Positions 30,607 to 40,300 are shown, numbered from the stretch's first letter. The stretch is DNA of 64,000 bases from Calditrichales bacterium MX18-03 (GCA_021083345.1 JAJGRE010000002.1:1-64000); one strand, 5' to 3'. The notes: generated by a model from the sequence alone, not told the origin. A program made the numbers and translations.

Positions 30607-31886
30607 TGGGTCGCACTTAATTTGTTCATACCGATTTCGCTTGTAGCACCTGTGATAACCTGCAGCTCGGCCATGATGCTGCCATCCGGCCTAAGGCTGC
30701 CGTCAAAACCTCCGGCAATTGTGTCAGCCGGCTCAGTGTAACCGATTATTTTTTTCATAGGCGGGAGCAGGATGACTTCATTGGCATTGCCGCCTGTGAT
30801 GACAGCATCAGCTGCCTTATCCGCATCCGCAAGGGACTGGGATGCACCGTCTCTGCCTGCATATTCATCTGTTACCAGAACTGTTTTGATACCCTTTGCA
30901 GTCAACTTTTTGCAGTTCATCATCAGATCGGTATCCGGATTGCCGAAGCCTTCTTCAGATACGATAACCGCATCAAGGTTCAGGTATTCAGCCAATTTGG
31001 CAGTCCAGTTGGAGGACCTCTCCTTGTCGGCCAGCGTTACGTTTTCATTGGTGATAATAACGCCTACAAAGTTGTAATCCTTGCCATGCCTTTCATATAG
31101 GTCTTCAATAATCGGATTGTTCAAGTGGTTGTAAGTAGGGTTCTTGTCGCAAGCCGACACGCAGTTTCCGCTGAGTATTGCGCCGTCCATTACCTCTGTC
31201 GGATAAATGAGGGTTGGAACGATCCGCTTTGCATCAACGCCGTATACATAAGTGTCATGCATCAAACCCTGTGTCTGCAGCATATAAACATATCCCACTC
31301 TCGGAAGCCCCGGATACTGCTTTGCTCCTTCAAGCAAAGGCAAAGTCTCATAGACTTTCACTTCATCCGGCGTTACATTTCTGCCTGCTTCTCCGATAAA
31401 AGTTGCTGCCTTCAGGCCGACCATTCTGACTGCCTGCTCATGCTCATGCTGCTGCAGATTGTCAACTGGCGTACATAAGATAACAACGTTAAGCGTCTTG
31501 GAGAAGGGTGTGTAATCCGCTCCTGGACCGCTCATATCAATGATGCCTTCCTGGAAGCCTACGATCTTGCCAGCCGTCACAACAGCTGCGCCCTTCAGTA
31601 CATGGGTTCTGCCTGAGCCGACCACATCCACCTTGCTGATGACGCCGGGGAATATGCCTCCAGGACCTTCAACCTTCACCCTGGGCTCTATGACATCCTT
31701 TACAGGCATGATTCTGGTTTCTTCACCGGGTTTTGCGATATCGATCTCGATGCTTTTAAGTCTTGTGTCGCCGCCTACTGCATCCAGCAGCGCCTGCTTA
31801 TTGATGTACAGAACGCCCTGTTCCACCTTTGTTTCGGAACCGAACTGCACATCCTTGATAAAAATCTTTCCTAATTCGAGACGCAA
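30600..31886 (-). CDS. grdE: Glycine reductase complex component B, subunits alpha and beta (pyruvoyl proprotein)
   Basis: Proprotein cleaved at a cysteine that becomes the pyruvoyl group binding glycine. The cleavage motif is SGNCVSACDKNPTYN. With TTG 31886 as start, behind GGGAGG, the cysteine is residue 242, the position known for GrdE of Eubacterium acidaminophilum, which supports this start over the GTG at 31895 that lies in the ribosome binding site. The protein has 428 residues and begins MRLELGKIFIKDVQFG. It follows trxA by 41 bp and precedes grdA. Confidence 0.96.
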   Translation of the reverse strand: MRLELGKIFIKDVQFGSETKVEQGVLYINKQALLDAVGGDTRLKSIEIDIAKPGEETRIMPVKDVIEPRVKVEGPGGIFPGVISKVDVVGSGRTHVLKGAAVVTAGKIVGFQEGIIDMSGPGADYTPFSKTLNVVILCTPVDNLQQHEHEQAVRMVGLKAATFIGEAGRNVTPDEVKVYETLPLLEGAKQYPGLPRVGYVYMLQTQGLMHDTYVYGVDAKRIVPTLIYPTEVMDGAILSGNCVSACDKNPTYNHLNNPIIEDLYERHGKDYNFVGVIITNENVTLADKERSSNWTAKLAEYLNLDAVIVSEEGFGNPDTDLMMNCKKLTAKGIKTVLVTDEYAGRDGASQSLADADKAADAVITGGNANEVILLPPMKKIIGYTEPADTIAGGFDGSLRPDGSIMAELQVITGATSEIGMNKLSATQY

Positions 31887-31927
31887 AACATTCACCTCCC
31901 TTTATTGTTCATGAAACTAATTTGCCC

Positions 31928-32248
31928 TTATATGTTTTCTTTTATCAGGTTCTCAATGGTTTCCGGCGTGCAATTCTCAGCGCCGCTGATTTCCTTGACC
32001 TTTTCGCCATTTTTATAAACGATGAAGGTAGGCAGGCCCAAAACCTTCTGACCAATTGCCAGCCTTCTGTTTTCTGTCGTATTCAGTTTGCAGAACTTCA
32101 TCTGCCCATCATACTTTTCAGCCAACTTGTGTACATCCGGCATCAGGGCCTTGCAGGGCTCACATTTGTCACCCCAGAAGTCAACCATAACTGCACCCTC
32201 AGCCTGAAGCACTTCAGCTTCGAAATTGTCCTTGTTCAGTTCTATCAT
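31928..32248 (-). CDS. trxA: Thioredoxin of the glycine reductase system
   Basis: Delivers electrons to selenoprotein A. The 106-residue thioredoxin fold has active-site cysteines C29 and C32 in WGDKCEPCKALMPDV. This replaces the usual WCGPC and matches thioredoxins encoded with glycine reductases, where Lys-Cys-Glu-Pro-Cys types are known. The start is ATG 32248 behind AAGGAGGTG. The 162-bp spacer to trxB contains copy 2 of a structured repeat. Confidence 0.96.
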   Translation of the reverse strand: MIELNKDNFEAEVLQAEGAVMVDFWGDKCEPCKALMPDVHKLAEKYDGQMKFCKLNTTENRRLAIGQKVLGLPTFIVYKNGEKVKEISGAENCTPETIENLIKENI

Positions 32249-32269
32249 TGTTTCACCTCCTTACAATGT

Positions 32270-32331
32270 AAAAGGACACACCTTGCTCGAGTAATGGGTA
32301 TTCCTTCTATGATAAGGAATGTCCCTTTTTG
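32270..32331 (-). repeat. Copy 2 of a structured repeat of about 60 bp
   Basis: Read on the minus strand it matches 5437-5496 closely: AAAAAGGGACAT at the start, CCTTATC and AGGAATAC in the middle, and CTCGAGCAAGGTGTGTC at the end. The outer arms form a stem, and ATTCCTT/AAGGAAT forms an inner hairpin. It sits between trxB and trxA inside the grd operon, just before the trxA ribosome binding site. Confidence 0.75.
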
Positions 32332-32410
32332 ATTTATGAGTTACGGGGCACAGGTTACAAGTACTTAGCTGCGCTCCGGAGTCTTTTTTAACTTCACGAA
32401 ACACCGGTAG

Positions 32411-33337
32411 TTAGTGGAAATTCTTCTCGATGTATTTTTCTGCATTGACGGCTGCAATGGCACCATCAGCTGCAGCAGTAATAACTTGTCTCAGAGACTT
32501 TACCCTGACATCCCCGGCCGCGAAAACGCCCTCGATGGAAGTCCGCATCTCTTCATCGGCTATGATATAGCCCTTTTCGTCCATATTGACGATTCCTTTA
32601 AACAAGTCGGAGATCGGTTTGGTTCCGACGAATACAAACACCCCATCCGTCCTGAAGTCAGAGGCTTCACCGGTCTTTACGTTTTTGAGCTTGACGCCTT
32701 CAACAATACCGTCGCCATATATTTCTTCAACCACTGTATCCCAGATCACTGTGATCTTATCGTTGGACAAAGCCTTTTCAACAATAGATTTTGCGGCTCT
32801 GAACTCATTTCTTCTGTGCACCACGGTAACCTTGTCCGCAAATTTAGTCAGATAAATTGCTTCTTCAACAGCTGCATCCCCGCCGCCAACAACCACTACT
32901 TCCAGCTCTGTAAAGAAATCCGCATCGCAGGTTGCGCAGTAGGAAACCCCTTTACCTCTCAGCTCCAGCTCTCCGGGTGCTCCCAGAAGTGTGGGCTGTG
33001 CGCCGGTTGCAATGATGATCGTCCTGGCCTGAATCTCGCTCTTGCCAAGCTTCAGTACCTTTATCTCCCCCGATACATCCAGTCCGATGATCTCATCCTT
33101 GAGAAACTCCGTTCCGAAGGCTTCTGCCTGGTTCTTCATCCGCTCCATGAGCTTGGGTCCTGTCGGATGCTCGATGGCTCCGGGATAGTTTTCCAGTTCC
33201 TCAGTTGTGGTAGCTTGACCACCCCATTTACCTCTTTCAATAATGATCGCACTCATCTTTGCTCTGGATGCATAGAGCCCTGCAGCCAATCCCGCAGGTC
33301 CGCCTCCAATGATCGCCACATCATAAAGCTTGCTCAT
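32411..33337 (-). CDS. trxB: Thioredoxin reductase of the glycine reductase system
   Basis: FAD-dependent NADPH-thioredoxin reductase of 308 residues that feeds electrons to TrxA. GGGPAGLAAGLYASRA is the N-terminal FAD-binding motif, the redox-active pair is CATC near residue 134, and GGGDAAVEEAIYL is the NADPH-binding glycine motif. AAGDVRVKSLRQV near the C-terminus is the second FAD contact. The start is ATG 33337 behind AAGGAGG. It follows grdX by 27 bp. Confidence 0.96.
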   Translation of the reverse strand: MSKLYDVAIIGGGPAGLAAGLYASRAKMSAIIIERGKWGGQATTTEELENYPGAIEHPTGPKLMERMKNQAEAFGTEFLKDEIIGLDVSGEIKVLKLGKSEIQARTIIIATGAQPTLLGAPGELELRGKGVSYCATCDADFFTELEVVVVGGGDAAVEEAIYLTKFADKVTVVHRRNEFRAAKSIVEKALSNDKITVIWDTVVEEIYGDGIVEGVKLKNVKTGEASDFRTDGVFVFVGTKPISDLFKGIVNMDEKGYIIADEEMRTSIEGVFAAGDVRVKSLRQVITAAADGAIAAVNAEKYIEKNFH

Positions 33338-33364
33338 TGTATTTCCTCCTTTTCTCTAATCCGC

Positions 33365-33793
33365 CTATAGATAAAACGCGCCGCTGGTCGTCATACTCTC
33401 TACTGCACTGTCTATCAAATGGTAATCAATGACCTGAAAATCCGATAGAATACTGCCGCTCCATCGTGGCATCTGCTTACCTGAAGAAAATTTCTCATGG
33501 GCGAGTATGCTGTCTTCAATGATCATCAAGGATTCATGGTCCAAACTGCTGCCGCTCATGACAATGACGCTCCGGTAAGGCGTTTCATTGGGCTTGATGC
33601 TTCCGGCCAAAGGATGAGACATCACTCTAAAGCCTTGATGCACCTTATCTCTGGTCAGCTTCAGCACATCAATATATTTCCCATCTATAAAGCTTATATC
33701 CAACTTGCCTTCATATTTGTCCCGGACCATCGGATTGTTCGTTATGATCTGTGCCGCTCCTCGCAGAAAAACCCCTCCTCTCGCGGATGCCAT
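33365..33793 (-). CDS. grdX: GrdX protein, first gene of the glycine reductase operon
   Basis: Small protein of unknown function found at the head of many glycine reductase operons. The conserved start is AQIITNNPMVRDKYEGK and the end holds DFQVIDYHLIDSAVESM. The start codon is unclear. The only ATG (33793) lies in a short perfect hairpin (GATGCC/GGCATC), while the good ribosome binding site AGAGGAGGGG comes after it, and no ATG, GTG or TTG is in frame before the conserved region. A CTG at 33766 is five bases after that site. Coordinates use the ATG; the true product may be nine codons shorter. Confidence 0.88.
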   Translation of the reverse strand: MASARGGVFLRGAAQIITNNPMVRDKYEGKLDISFIDGKYIDVLKLTRDKVHQGFRVMSHPLAGSIKPNETPYRSVIVMSGSSLDHESLMIIEDSILAHEKFSSGKQMPRWSGSILSDFQVIDYHLIDSAVESMTTSGAFYL

Positions 33794-33821
33794 CCGGCAT
33801 CTTTATGTAATTTTCAGAAAA

Positions 33822-33859
33822 CAAAAAAACAGAAGTAGAGACAACGCCTCTACCTCTGT
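33822..33859 (-). terminator. Riboswitch-controlled terminator before grdX
   Basis: An 11-bp stem (33830-33840 with 33848-33858, one mismatch) is followed by seven T on the minus strand. It comes right after the second glycine aptamer, so glycine binding would be expected to prevent its formation and switch the operon on. Confidence 0.85.
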
Positions 33860-34062
33860 CTTCAACCTGAGATATTCTTCATCCGACAGGAATGAACTCA
33901 CTGCTCATCCTATTGGAGACTTGATCCTTCGGTGCTTACGCTTTCCAGAGGTTTGTCCGGTTAACGGTCCTTCTGCCTGAGAGCTTCGCTATATAGCTAT
34001 TCATAAAGCTTACTCCTTCGGCGCCCTTTACGCAATGTAAAGAATCTCTCCCGATTACCATC
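33860..34062 (-). ncRNA. Tandem glycine riboswitch (two aptamers)
   Basis: Leader RNA that binds glycine. On the minus strand the first aptamer (about 34060-33965) has GGGAGAG, GCGCCGAAGGAGTAA and CTCTCAGGCA, and the second (about 33955-33860) has AGTCTCC, CACCGAAGGATCAAG and ATCTCAGG. GAAGGAGNAA and CTCTCAGG are hallmark glycine-aptamer sequences. The two aptamers are joined by a short linker with GGACAAAC. A terminator follows at once. The control of the grd operon by its own substrate is consistent with published glycine riboswitches. Confidence 0.94.
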
Positions 34063-34093
34063 ATCCAACACCATATATAATTTCTATACTTTT

Positions 34094-34122
34094 AATATAC
34101 ACTATTCATAAAATCTATTCAA
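34094..34122 (-). promoter_or_regulatory. SigA-type promoter of the glycine reductase operon
   Basis: The -35 TTGAAT (34122-34117) and -10 TATATT (34099-34094) have a 17-bp spacer. Transcription would start near 34087, about 25 bp before the first aptamer. Confidence 0.8.
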
Positions 34123-34131
34123 GTAGGGTTA

Positions 34132-35241
34132 TTAAATTTTTAACAATTCATAGTTTCTGTTTCCCAATCCGATTTCCTCACCGTAGGACAGCTGTTTGGC
34201 AGCGTCAACATGCTTGTAGAGCCCTTTGAATTTGTCCTGTCCCTTCTCATGATTGCATTTCAGGCTGCTGTGATGGTGGCCTGACTGAGCATTCACCAAG
34301 TCGAAAGAAGCTGCGTCTATAGCTACCGGGTCGTTGGACGCCAGTATGCCGATATCCGGTACGATATAGGCGCCGCTGAAGCCGTAGCAGTCGCACAAGG
34401 GGGTGATGTTCATCAGGAAATTGATGTAACCCACATTCCCAATTTTATTCTTTACCGCCCCGTAGGCATACTCTGTCATTTTCTCGGCAAATACCGGTAT
34501 CTCGGTATCCCACTGGGGGCTGATAGCCCGAATGGGACAGATGGAAATGCATTCACCGCAGCCTATACAGCCTTCACCAATCACGGCTTTTCCTTCATGG
34601 AGCTCTATGGCACTTGCCGGACAGTAGCTGATACAGTTTTCGCAGCCGACACATTTGCCGGATACCTTCGGATTGACGGCGGAATGCTGATGCTGTTTGC
34701 CTGCCGCAGGCGCGCAGCCCATGGCCAGATTCTTGATGGCACCGCCGAAGCCGGCCATTTCATGACCCTTGAAATGGGACATGACGATCATCTTGGGCGC
34801 ATTTTCGATTTCCTGGGCAATTTTGACCTTGCTGAAATGCTTCTTGCCGATTTCCACTTCGACTGAATTCTTGCTGAAAATACCGTCGGCAATAATCACC
34901 GGCGCATTGACACAGGCATAGGAAAAACCGTTGTAAATTGCCGTTTCCAAATGGTCTACCGCATTGGCCCTGGCACCGTTGTAGAGGGTATTGGTGTCCG
35001 TCAGGAAGGGCTTCCCGCCCCGCTCCCGCACCTTATCGACAATCTGCCTGGCATAGGTGGGGCTGATATAAGCCGTGTTGCCTTTTTCCCCAAAGTGTAT
35101 TTTTATGGCAACAATGTCGTCCTCTGATATAAGCTCTCCAAAACCGGCGGCATCAAACAGCTGCTTGAGCCTGACCTGCAAACTAACCTGCTTTGACTGG
35201 GATTGCACCGATGCAAAATAAACCTTTGACTTCACTTGCAT
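34132..35241 (-). CDS. DUF362 protein with two 4Fe-4S ferredoxin motifs
   Basis: Iron-sulfur protein of 369 residues and unknown substrate. The DUF362 domain spans residues 1-180 and continues after the cysteine insert; VAIKIHFGEKGN and MSHFKGHEMAGFGGAIKNL are its typical motifs. Two ferredoxin clusters, CVGCENCISYCP and CIGCGECISICP, lie near residues 190-230. The start is ATG 35241 behind AAAGGTGG; the longer open frame overlaps degV antisense to nothing useful and lacks a ribosome binding site. It overlaps the degV stop region slightly and likely shares its operon. The grd promoter starts immediately after its stop codon. Confidence 0.9.
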   Translation of the reverse strand: MQVKSKVYFASVQSQSKQVSLQVRLKQLFDAAGFGELISEDDIVAIKIHFGEKGNTAYISPTYARQIVDKVRERGGKPFLTDTNTLYNGARANAVDHLETAIYNGFSYACVNAPVIIADGIFSKNSVEVEIGKKHFSKVKIAQEIENAPKMIVMSHFKGHEMAGFGGAIKNLAMGCAPAAGKQHQHSAVNPKVSGKCVGCENCISYCPASAIELHEGKAVIGEGCIGCGECISICPIRAISPQWDTEIPVFAEKMTEYAYGAVKNKIGNVGYINFLMNITPLCDCYGFSGAYIVPDIGILASNDPVAIDAASFDLVNAQSGHHHSSLKCNHEKGQDKFKGLYKHVDAAKQLSYGEEIGLGNRNYELLKI

Positions 35242-35257
35242 TACCACCTTTAATTCT

Positions 35258-36100
35258 TCATTCTGCTTCAAAACAAAACGCGACTGCGCCCGGACCGGCG
35301 TGGGTCGCCACCACCGAGCCCACTGCGCCCCTGATGACTTCGCTGACGTTGTACCGTTTCTTGATTTCTTCCTCCAATAGGTTCCGATGTTCAAAATCGG
35401 CTATGTGGTTCACTCCGATTATCTTGCCATTCAAAGACCATCCTTTCTCCTCAACCGTTTCAAGGATGGAGGTAATGGCTTTGCTGATCCCCCTGGCTTT
35501 GCCCAGAAGCTCCAGCTTTCCTTCCGATACCGTGAGGATAGGCTTGATGTTCAGTATGGAGCCTACGACGGCCGCGGAAAAGGATAGGCGTCCGCCTTTA
35601 TGCAGGTACTTTAATGTATCCAGGACAAAATAATACCGCACCCGGGCTCTGCTTGCCTCTATTTCTCTGATGATGGCTTCAGCTTCCAACTTCTCTTCGG
35701 CCAGCCTCGCCGCTTTGATAACCAGAATGCCTGCTCCCAGGCTGATCTCCTCGGAATCGATGACATGGATCTTTTCACTGCCCAATTGTTCTTTTGCCAT
35801 CATGGCCGAGTTGAAGGTTCCGCTTAGCTTGGACGAACCGTGAATGGATATGACCTCGTTCCCCTTCGCCAGCTCTTCCTTGTATGCGCTGAGGAATTCC
35901 ATGGGCGGCACTTGGGAAGTCGTGGGCATGATCTGCGACTGCTCCAGCTTCTCAAGAAACTGTTCGATGGTCAGGTCAACGCCGTCCTTGTATGACGCTT
36001 CGCCAAAGTGCACGGTTAAAGGCAAAACCCTGATGCCGTACCTGCTGACAAATTCCTCCGGCACATCGCAAATGGAGTCGGTAATGATACGGATAGCCAT
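35258..36100 (-). CDS. DegV family fatty-acid-binding protein
   Basis: DegV/FakB-like protein of 280 residues that in Firmicutes presents fatty acids to the fatty acid kinase FakA. MAIRIITDSICDVPEEFV at the N-terminus and TTSQVPPMEF with HGSSKLSGTFNSA are the expected lipid-site motifs. The start is ATG 36100 behind CAGGAGGTG. fakA is not in the window. The downstream DUF362 gene begins within 17 bp. Confidence 0.93.
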   Translation of the reverse strand: MAIRIITDSICDVPEEFVSRYGIRVLPLTVHFGEASYKDGVDLTIEQFLEKLEQSQIMPTTSQVPPMEFLSAYKEELAKGNEVISIHGSSKLSGTFNSAMMAKEQLGSEKIHVIDSEEISLGAGILVIKAARLAEEKLEAEAIIREIEASRARVRYYFVLDTLKYLHKGGRLSFSAAVVGSILNIKPILTVSEGKLELLGKARGISKAITSILETVEEKGWSLNGKIIGVNHIADFEHRNLLEEEIKKRYNVSEVIRGAVGSVVATHAGPGAVAFCFEAE

Positions 36101-36120
36101 TCTACACCTCCTGAAAAAAT

Positions 36121-36585
36121 CTATATCATATTAGGAAAGCCTATTTGCCTTAAGGCTTCATATGCAACAATGGCAACTGAATTGCCCAGATTCAGGGACC
36201 GGGCATCCCGGATCATGGGTACCCTTATGCAATATTCTTGGTTCTCTTCCAGTAGGGGCTTTGGCAGGCCTGCCGTCTCTTTTCCGAAAACAATAAAACA
36301 ATCCGGCCGGTATTGTACCTCGGCATAATGCTTATGCCCCTTTGTGGTAGAGAAATAGAAAAGCCCTCCGGCATATTTTTCTTTAAGCTGGCTGAAGCTA
36401 TCATAATACTGGATGTCCACCAGGCTCCAATAATCAAGACCTGCCCTTTTCAAATGCTTATCATCAACTGAAAACCCCAGGGGTCTCACCAGATGAAGCC
36501 TGCAGCCCGTTGCCGCACATGTCCTGGCAATGTTCCCCGTATTCTGGGGTATTTCCGGTTCTACCAAAACAATATTGATACTCAA
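36121..36585 (-). CDS. trmL: tRNA (cytidine/uridine-34 2'-O)-methyltransferase TrmL
   Basis: SPOUT-class methyltransferase that methylates the wobble base of some tRNA-Leu species using S-adenosylmethionine. INIVLVEPEIPQNTGNIART is the family start, and FGKETAGLP and RIPMIRDARSLNLGNS-like segments form the trefoil knot (here RVPMIRDARSLNLGNSVA). With TTG 36585 as start, behind CAGGAGATG, it has 154 residues, the usual length. It precedes degV by 20 bp. Confidence 0.93.
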   Translation of the reverse strand: MSINIVLVEPEIPQNTGNIARTCAATGCRLHLVRPLGFSVDDKHLKRAGLDYWSLVDIQYYDSFSQLKEKYAGGLFYFSTTKGHKHYAEVQYRPDCFIVFGKETAGLPKPLLEENQEYCIRVPMIRDARSLNLGNSVAIVAYEALRQIGFPNMI

Positions 36586-36650
36586 TGTAACATCTCCTGT
36601 ATCATTATTAGCAAAAAAACAAAGCAAACAGCCATAACATATTTAATCCT

Positions 36651-36659
36651 ATTATAGCA
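36651..36659 (-). promoter_or_regulatory. Extended -10 promoter of trmL
   Basis: TGCTATAAT on the minus strand (-10 at 36656-36651), about 65 bp before the trmL start. The -35 region is weak. Confidence 0.5.
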
Positions 36660-36708
36660 AATTTGCCTGCTTTTTAATACCTTGATAAAATTTCCCTTAT
36701 CTTGCCTG

Positions 36709-37173
36709 CTAGCTGGTTATGGAAATATCTATTTCCACTCTTCCTCCATTATCCAGAACCAAAGGCACGCATACCGTCTTTATACCTTTAGTGGATATGG
36801 CCATGTCGGTGCCCACCAATACGGTAGGCGGTGTAATATCGATCTTTACACCCTGATTGTAAAACTCTGTGGAGACATTTCCCAGAATCATATTGCCCAA
36901 TTCCGCAATAGCGCTCTTGGACATCTCATCCAGCGCAGGGACTTCCATGCCGAACATCATGGCAGATGCTATCTTGCATGCTGTCTCTTCGTCCATGCTG
37001 AAAAACACCTGGCCTTTGAATTCCCCTGCAATACCGATAATTATAACCACGTGATCCGCCATAAAAGGGGAATCCTTCACGAATATCTGCCCCCTGTTGG
37101 CCCCAACGTTGCATACCATCTGAATCAGATTCATAGACACATTAATAAATGGATTGATGTATTCCACATTCAC
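36709..37173 (-). CDS. cheX: Chemotaxis protein CheX
   Basis: CheC/CheX-type phosphatase that removes phosphate from CheY. The 154-residue protein has the MSKSAIAELGNMILGNVST helix, whose E and N residues match the ExxN catalytic motif. PFINVSMNLIQMV is near the N-terminus. The start is GTG 37173 behind GAGGAGGTGG. It stands apart from any other che genes in the window except the chemoreceptor at 9189. A 17-codon ORF just upstream overlaps its start and may be chance. Confidence 0.88.
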   Translation of the reverse strand: MNVEYINPFINVSMNLIQMVCNVGANRGQIFVKDSPFMADHVVIIIGIAGEFKGQVFFSMDEETACKIASAMMFGMEVPALDEMSKSAIAELGNMILGNVSTEFYNQGVKIDITPPTVLVGTDMAISTKGIKTVCVPLVLDNGGRVEIDISITS

Positions 37174-37316
37174 TGCCGCCACCTCCTCAACCATAGGTCT
37201 GTATTATATTCTATGTCAATCTTCATAATTCCTTCTATTTCTACAGACAAAATATTCACGATTTGTACAAAATTTTCTGATTTTCGTTGAGCTGTGGTCC
37301 AGTATTCTGATAATAC

Positions 37317-37341
37317 AGGGGAAGGTTTTATACCTTCCCCT
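37317..37341 (-). terminator. Hairpin terminator of the 5'-nucleotidase gene
   Basis: A perfect 10-bp stem (37317-37326 with 37332-37341) rich in G-C lies 45 bp after the gene. The T-run is weak on both strands. Confidence 0.6.
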
Positions 37342-37385
37342 ATATTTTCTAGTATTCTCGTCGTTTTATGCAACATTCCTTCCGT

Positions 37386-40300
37386 TTAGGCAGCGAGATC
37401 GTAGTACAGCATGCTGGTCTTGTTGACGTCCATACATCTGTTGTCTTCAACCGGTGTGATGACGCCTTTGGACTTGATCTCATTGACATAGACGTCTCTG
37501 ATCGTCATGCCGGTGTTGATGCCATTCTTGGCATCCTTAAAGAACTGGCCGTACTTATCGCCATTTTCAAGGGCCAGAAAATCCATTGAAGCTACTTTAT
37601 ACAGTTTATTATCATCAACAGGTGTCCCATCCAGTAAAGTAATGCTTACGATTCTTTGACCATATGGCTTATTGGAATCATACTGCACATTAATGCCTGA
37701 GAACTGGCCGGATCCGAAGCCTTCCACCGTTGTACCGTCTTCCTTGAAAGTCAGCAGGCCGTGCTCTATTGCCGCTTTTACCTGCTTACCTGTCAACTCA
37801 GCCGTATACAATGTGTTATCAAAGGGCATGAAAGTGTACATTGACCGCATCGTGATGTCGCCTGCTGCAATGTCTGACCGAATACCGCCGCCATTCAATA
37901 TGGCAATTTCTGCGTTGCCTGCTTTTCTGACTGCGTCAGCCGCCCATTTGCCGAGAGGAGATACCTGTGCATCTTTGCTGGTGGCACGGCTTAAATCTGC
38001 TGCCGCATTGCCTACCTTAACGTTCAGAATCGGATTGTTGAGGCTCTGGATGTAGGAGAACCAGTTCTTGAACCTTGCATCCTCCGTCAGGTCCTTGATC
38101 ATGCCCTGAAGGTTATCCACATAATAATCCATCCGGGTTATGGCTTTTGTCTTTGCGTCCACATAGAAGTCTATATGTCCTACAGCCCTTCCGTTATACC
38201 ACCCCTGAATAATCGGGATGTTGTTGACCTTCCCTGACACAGTCTGATGGGAATGTCCTGCTATAATGGCATCAACACCTGTCACAAGCTTTGCCAATTC
38301 AGCAGCCTCTCCACTAATTTCCTGTGTCTTGGGATCCTGGTTAGCTCCTATATGTCCCAGAACTACTACAATATCTGCACCGGCCTTTTTCACTTCCGGC
38401 ACCAGCGCATTGACAACTTCGGCAGGATTCTTGAACTCAAAACCGCCTACCACGGAGGCTTTGGTTTTGTACTCTGTCTCCGGTGTGGTTACACCGATGA
38501 CACCCACCTTAACACCATTCTTTTCAATGATTACATACGGCTTCGCTAATTCTGTTGTCTTTCCTGTGGCTTTGTCGACGATATTGGCCGCCAGGAACGG
38601 GAATTTGGCCTGCTTTTCCATGGTCTCAAGCTTATCGAGGCCCCAATCGAATTCATGGTTTCCAATAGCCATGGCCTCAAAACCCAGTTCGTTCATTGCT
38701 GTTATGATCGGCTTTCCATAAAGCAGATTGGAGTCTGCACTGCCCTGAGACATATCCCCTGCACTCAACAAGATAGTCCCTGCTTTATTTTTTGCCTTTT
38801 CATAGTTCACATAGCTTGCCAATTTTGCCAGTCCGGGATTTTTCGCATCGCCGACAGCGGTTGCATGGAAGTCGTTCATGGCCATCAAGCTCACGACCTT
38901 CGTATCCGCCGCCTCGTTCAGCTTCATGTAATCATAGACGTTAAGCGCTTTAACGTTAAGCGTCCTGCCGTCAAAGGATTTTGGAACTGTTATTTTCCCT
39001 TCCTTTACCTTTGTGATGATCTCACTCTTCAGTGGGTGTTCATAATTGGCACCGATTATCTTCCAATTGTTGTCAACCTTGGGAGCAAGCTTGCCATTCA
39101 ATTTCTCTTTCACATACTTACCGATCAGTGCCCGCATGCCGCTCATATCGCTGCCGAAAGCCTGCTCGGAATCAAAGAACTTATCTGCCGGCGTTACAAG
39201 CTTCATGCTGAGAAGCTGCGATCCATACCGGTAGCTGTTTACAGCCAGCTTGTATATTTTACTGTCGTCCACCGGCTGCCCTTTATAGGTAAGGTTGACG
39301 ATCCTGCTGCTTTCCGGCTTTGAAATATCGATATCATACTGGATGCCATCGAAAATATCATAGTTATAACCTCTAACTGCCGGGTTAAAACCAGGAGCAA
39401 TATCGCCTGCCTTGTATGTATTGTAGTAATTGGCGGACCATTCCATGTATTTCTTCAGGTTGGCACCCGTGATATTAACGCCTACCAGGGTGTTATCATA
39501 CATGTAGATGGTGGCCATATCCTTATTTTTTAGCGCACCCTTGTTCAGGTTGGCATCTGCTTTAAAGAATGCGGCAGACGAAATATCAGTGCCTGCATAG
39601 TACATCTGCACTTCGTTGATCAGATCGATTATTGCGTTGTCCTGAACTTGTGCAGTGGGCATCGTCGTGATCTTATCCGCACCGGTGAGATAATCCGGTT
39701 TGTCGATGAACCGTGCAGTCACTTCACCTATAACGATATCTGCCTCTTTGCGGAGGGCATTATGCGTGCCGGAAAATTTATCCTTCAGCTCCTGGTCAGG
39801 CGAGATTTTGTCGGTATTGACATTGGCAGTCTTGACTTCCTTGACTGTCCATATACCGTTCACTTTTTCCAATGCCACATCAATCTTTGCCAGCAAGGTG
39901 CCATTGTTGCCAGGCTCTATGATTTTTACCCCGGAGGCCGATGTCTTGTTGTCAAACTTTGAGTGTGCATGGGCAGCCAGAATCGCGTTGAACTGCGGAC
40001 ATGCATCTGCTACAGCTGAAGCACCGTCCGTCTTTGTATACTCGGTTGTCTCACCCAAGTGGAAGGTACCAATCAATACATCATATTTGCCTTCCAGTTC
40101 CTTTACCACCTTCTTGGCTTCATCAACAGGGTCGGTAAATTTCAGGCCTTTTGTGTTAGCAGGGTTCGCTGCCTCCCATAGTGTTGGAACATTGGGATTG
40201 GTCAATCCGACAACAGCCACTCTGACACCCGATTTTTCTATGATGGCATAGGGGTTGACTTTTCTCGTTCCGTCGTCGTTGTAAAGGTTTGCTGCCAATA

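Noticed and set aside
32414-33370. Plus-strand open frame of 318 codons opposite trxB
   Set aside because: Antisense shadow of trxB with a composition unlike a real protein and no start signal.
37170-37376. Minus-strand frame of 68 codons before cheX
   Set aside because: It covers the nucleotidase terminator side and the cheX ribosome binding site and has no family match; at best its last 18 codons form a chance leader.
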